DNA from: Arthrobacter livingstonensis
GTDB lineage: Bacteria > Actinomycetota > Actinomycetes > Actinomycetales > Micrococcaceae
Reading direction: 5' to 3'
Length of the DNA stretch: 64,000 bases
Assembly: GCF_003219815.1 (NCBI RefSeq)
Contig: NZ_QJVD01000001.1
Coordinates: 310,001-374,000 of the forward strand
The notes beneath the pieces were generated by a model that was not told where the DNA came from, searched no databases, and saw only the letters and a program-made list of their open reading frames with translations. Position numbers and translations under genes: made by a program. Of this stretch, positions 63,076-64,000 are shown one piece after another (the first letter of the stretch is position 1; each line of letters starts with the position of its first letter).

Positions 63076-63148
63076 TGCGCGCGAAGGGATTCGAACCCCC
63101 AACCTTCTGATCCGTAGTCAGATGCTCTATCCGTTGAGCTACGCACGC
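63076..63148 (-). tRNA. tRNA-Arg(ACG)
   Basis: Read on minus it folds as a 73-nt tRNA: acceptor GCGTGCG/CGCGCGC, D arm with AGCTCAACGGATAGAGC, anticodon loop CTACGGA (anticodon ACG) and a T arm with GTTCGAATC. No CCA is encoded. A34 is the target of TadA, encoded at 42741. Confidence 0.95.
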
Positions 63149-63422
63149 ATGTTCAGTTTCTTTTACTTTCGACCCTCGGGCCGTGAATAACTCTAACCTG
63201 TTCACGGCTGTGTGTACAAATCGAAAGTCCGGTGCTCCCCGGCACTATACCGGTCTAGGTGATCTGTCTCACATCTCGCGCAGGCGGCAAAGCATTAAAT
63301 CACCGGATTCTAGGCATTGCAGGAAGGAGGCATGGCCGTAGGTCCCATGTCCAATGCCCGAATACACCGATTTTCGGGCCATAGCATTTAGACACACCAC
63401 TGACCCAATGAAGGGATACAAG

Positions 63423-64000
63423 ATGGGCCACGCGCCAGTGCAGGATTCTGTTGAGCAGGCAATGACCACCCACCCCGGCCTCGCCGCCTGGGTCGCTGAG
63501 ATTGCGGAGCTCACCGGGCCGGAGGAAATCCATTGGGTTGACGGGTCCGAGCAAGAGTATGCGGCGCTCACGCACGAAATGGTGGAAGCCGGGACGCTGA
63601 CCAGGCTGAACCCGGAGCTGTTCCCGAATTCCTTCGCGGCGTTCTCAGATCCCAAGGATGTTGCCCGCGTTGAAGGCCGCACCTTCATCTGCTCCGAAAA
63701 GAAGCACGATGCCGGCTTCACCAACAACTGGATGGATCCAGCGGAGATGAAGGCGATCCTGAAGGACCGTTTCGCCGGCAGCATGCGCGGACGGACCATG
63801 TACGTCATCCCGTTCGTCATGGGCGCGCTCGACGCCGAAGACCCCAAGTTCGGGGTCGAAATCACCGATTCCGCCTACGTGGTCGCCTCCATGCGCATCA
63901 TGGCCCGCATCGGCACCGACGTGCTGCGCCAGATCGAACTGACCAACGCGTTCTTTGTCCCGGCACTCCACTCCGTCGGTGCGCCGCTGGAACCGGGCGA
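63423..64000 (+). CDS. pckG: Phosphoenolpyruvate carboxykinase (GTP), 5' part
   Basis: The first 192 residues match GTP-type [21 protein letters not shown] near residue 31, [10 protein letters not shown] near 62, [16 protein letters not shown] near 76 and [13 protein letters not shown] near 118. The enzyme converts oxaloacetate to PEP in gluconeogenesis. The ATG at 63423 follows GAAGGG. The gene runs out of the window. Confidence 0.95.
   Translation, partial: MGHAPVQDSVEQAMTTHPGLAAWVAEIAELTGPEEIHWVDGSEQEYAALTHEMVEAGTLTRLNPELFPNSFAAFSDPKDVARVEGRTFICSEKKHDAGFTNNWMDPAEMKAILKDRFAGSMRGRTMYVIPFVMGALDAEDPKFGVEITDSAYVVASMRIMARIGTDVLRQIELTNAFFVPALHSVGAPLEPG

Overview
The window is high-GC actinobacterial DNA, most like Arthrobacter sensu lato (Micrococcaceae). 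This rests on a GTP-type PEP carboxykinase, a Corynebacterium-style sialic-acid cluster (nan genes plus a Dpp-type ABC importer with a fused permease-ATPase), a c-di-AMP riboswitch ahead of a secreted transglycosylase, many GTG/TTG starts and ATGA-coupled operons. The genus is inferred from gene content only.

Left third (about 0.7-26 kb): a 25.2-kb Tn554-type transposon has inserted into a gene for an SRAP/HMCES-family DNA-protein crosslink protein. The N-terminal half lies at 413-726 and the C-terminal half at 25971-26370. Deleting 721-25964 rejoins them in frame as a normal 237-residue protein. Both junctions carry the same hexamer GCCGGC inside an 11-bp terminal inverted repeat, GCCGGCTTATC. 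At the right end are three overlapping transposition genes (two tyrosine recombinases and a small TnpC-like protein). The cargo is stress resistance: a sulfide/persulfide module (rhodanese, TauE, CstB-like persulfide dioxygenase, CstR-like repressor), DUF302, an extra Lgt, MerR plus SulP, ChrB-like plus MFS, ArsR plus a His-rich CDF exporter, and a copper module (CopZ-like, CopB ATPase, DUF6153, DUF305 lipoprotein, F510_1955-type lipoprotein, multicopper oxidase, SHOCT protein). Five near-identical ATACCCC/GGGGTAT operators overlap the -10 boxes of the sulfide and copper promoters.

Middle (26.4-40.9 kb): an accessory, defence-flavoured region with decayed genes. It holds an AbiV-like HEPN gene translationally coupled to the SRAP 3' end, small unknown genes, DinD, two paralogous Xre/MbcA-type antitoxin-like genes without a toxin, an excisionase/antitoxin-like gene, pseudogenes, and a tightly coupled three-gene operon of N6-adenine methyltransferase, DEAD/DEAH helicase and GIY-YIG nuclease. 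It ends at tRNA-Ser(CGA).

Right third (41-64 kb): ordinary chromosomal genes. These are an AlkZ-like protein, a lipoprotein, divergent tadA/upp, a transglycosylase under a c-di-AMP riboswitch, MarR plus MFS, an OmpR-type winged-helix protein without receiver, a SixA-like phosphatase, a YhgE/Pip protein with a degenerate ATPase-like partner, the sialic-acid uptake and catabolism operon with its divergent GntR regulator, a repeat-rich non-coding stretch, tRNA-Arg(ACG) and the start of pckG.
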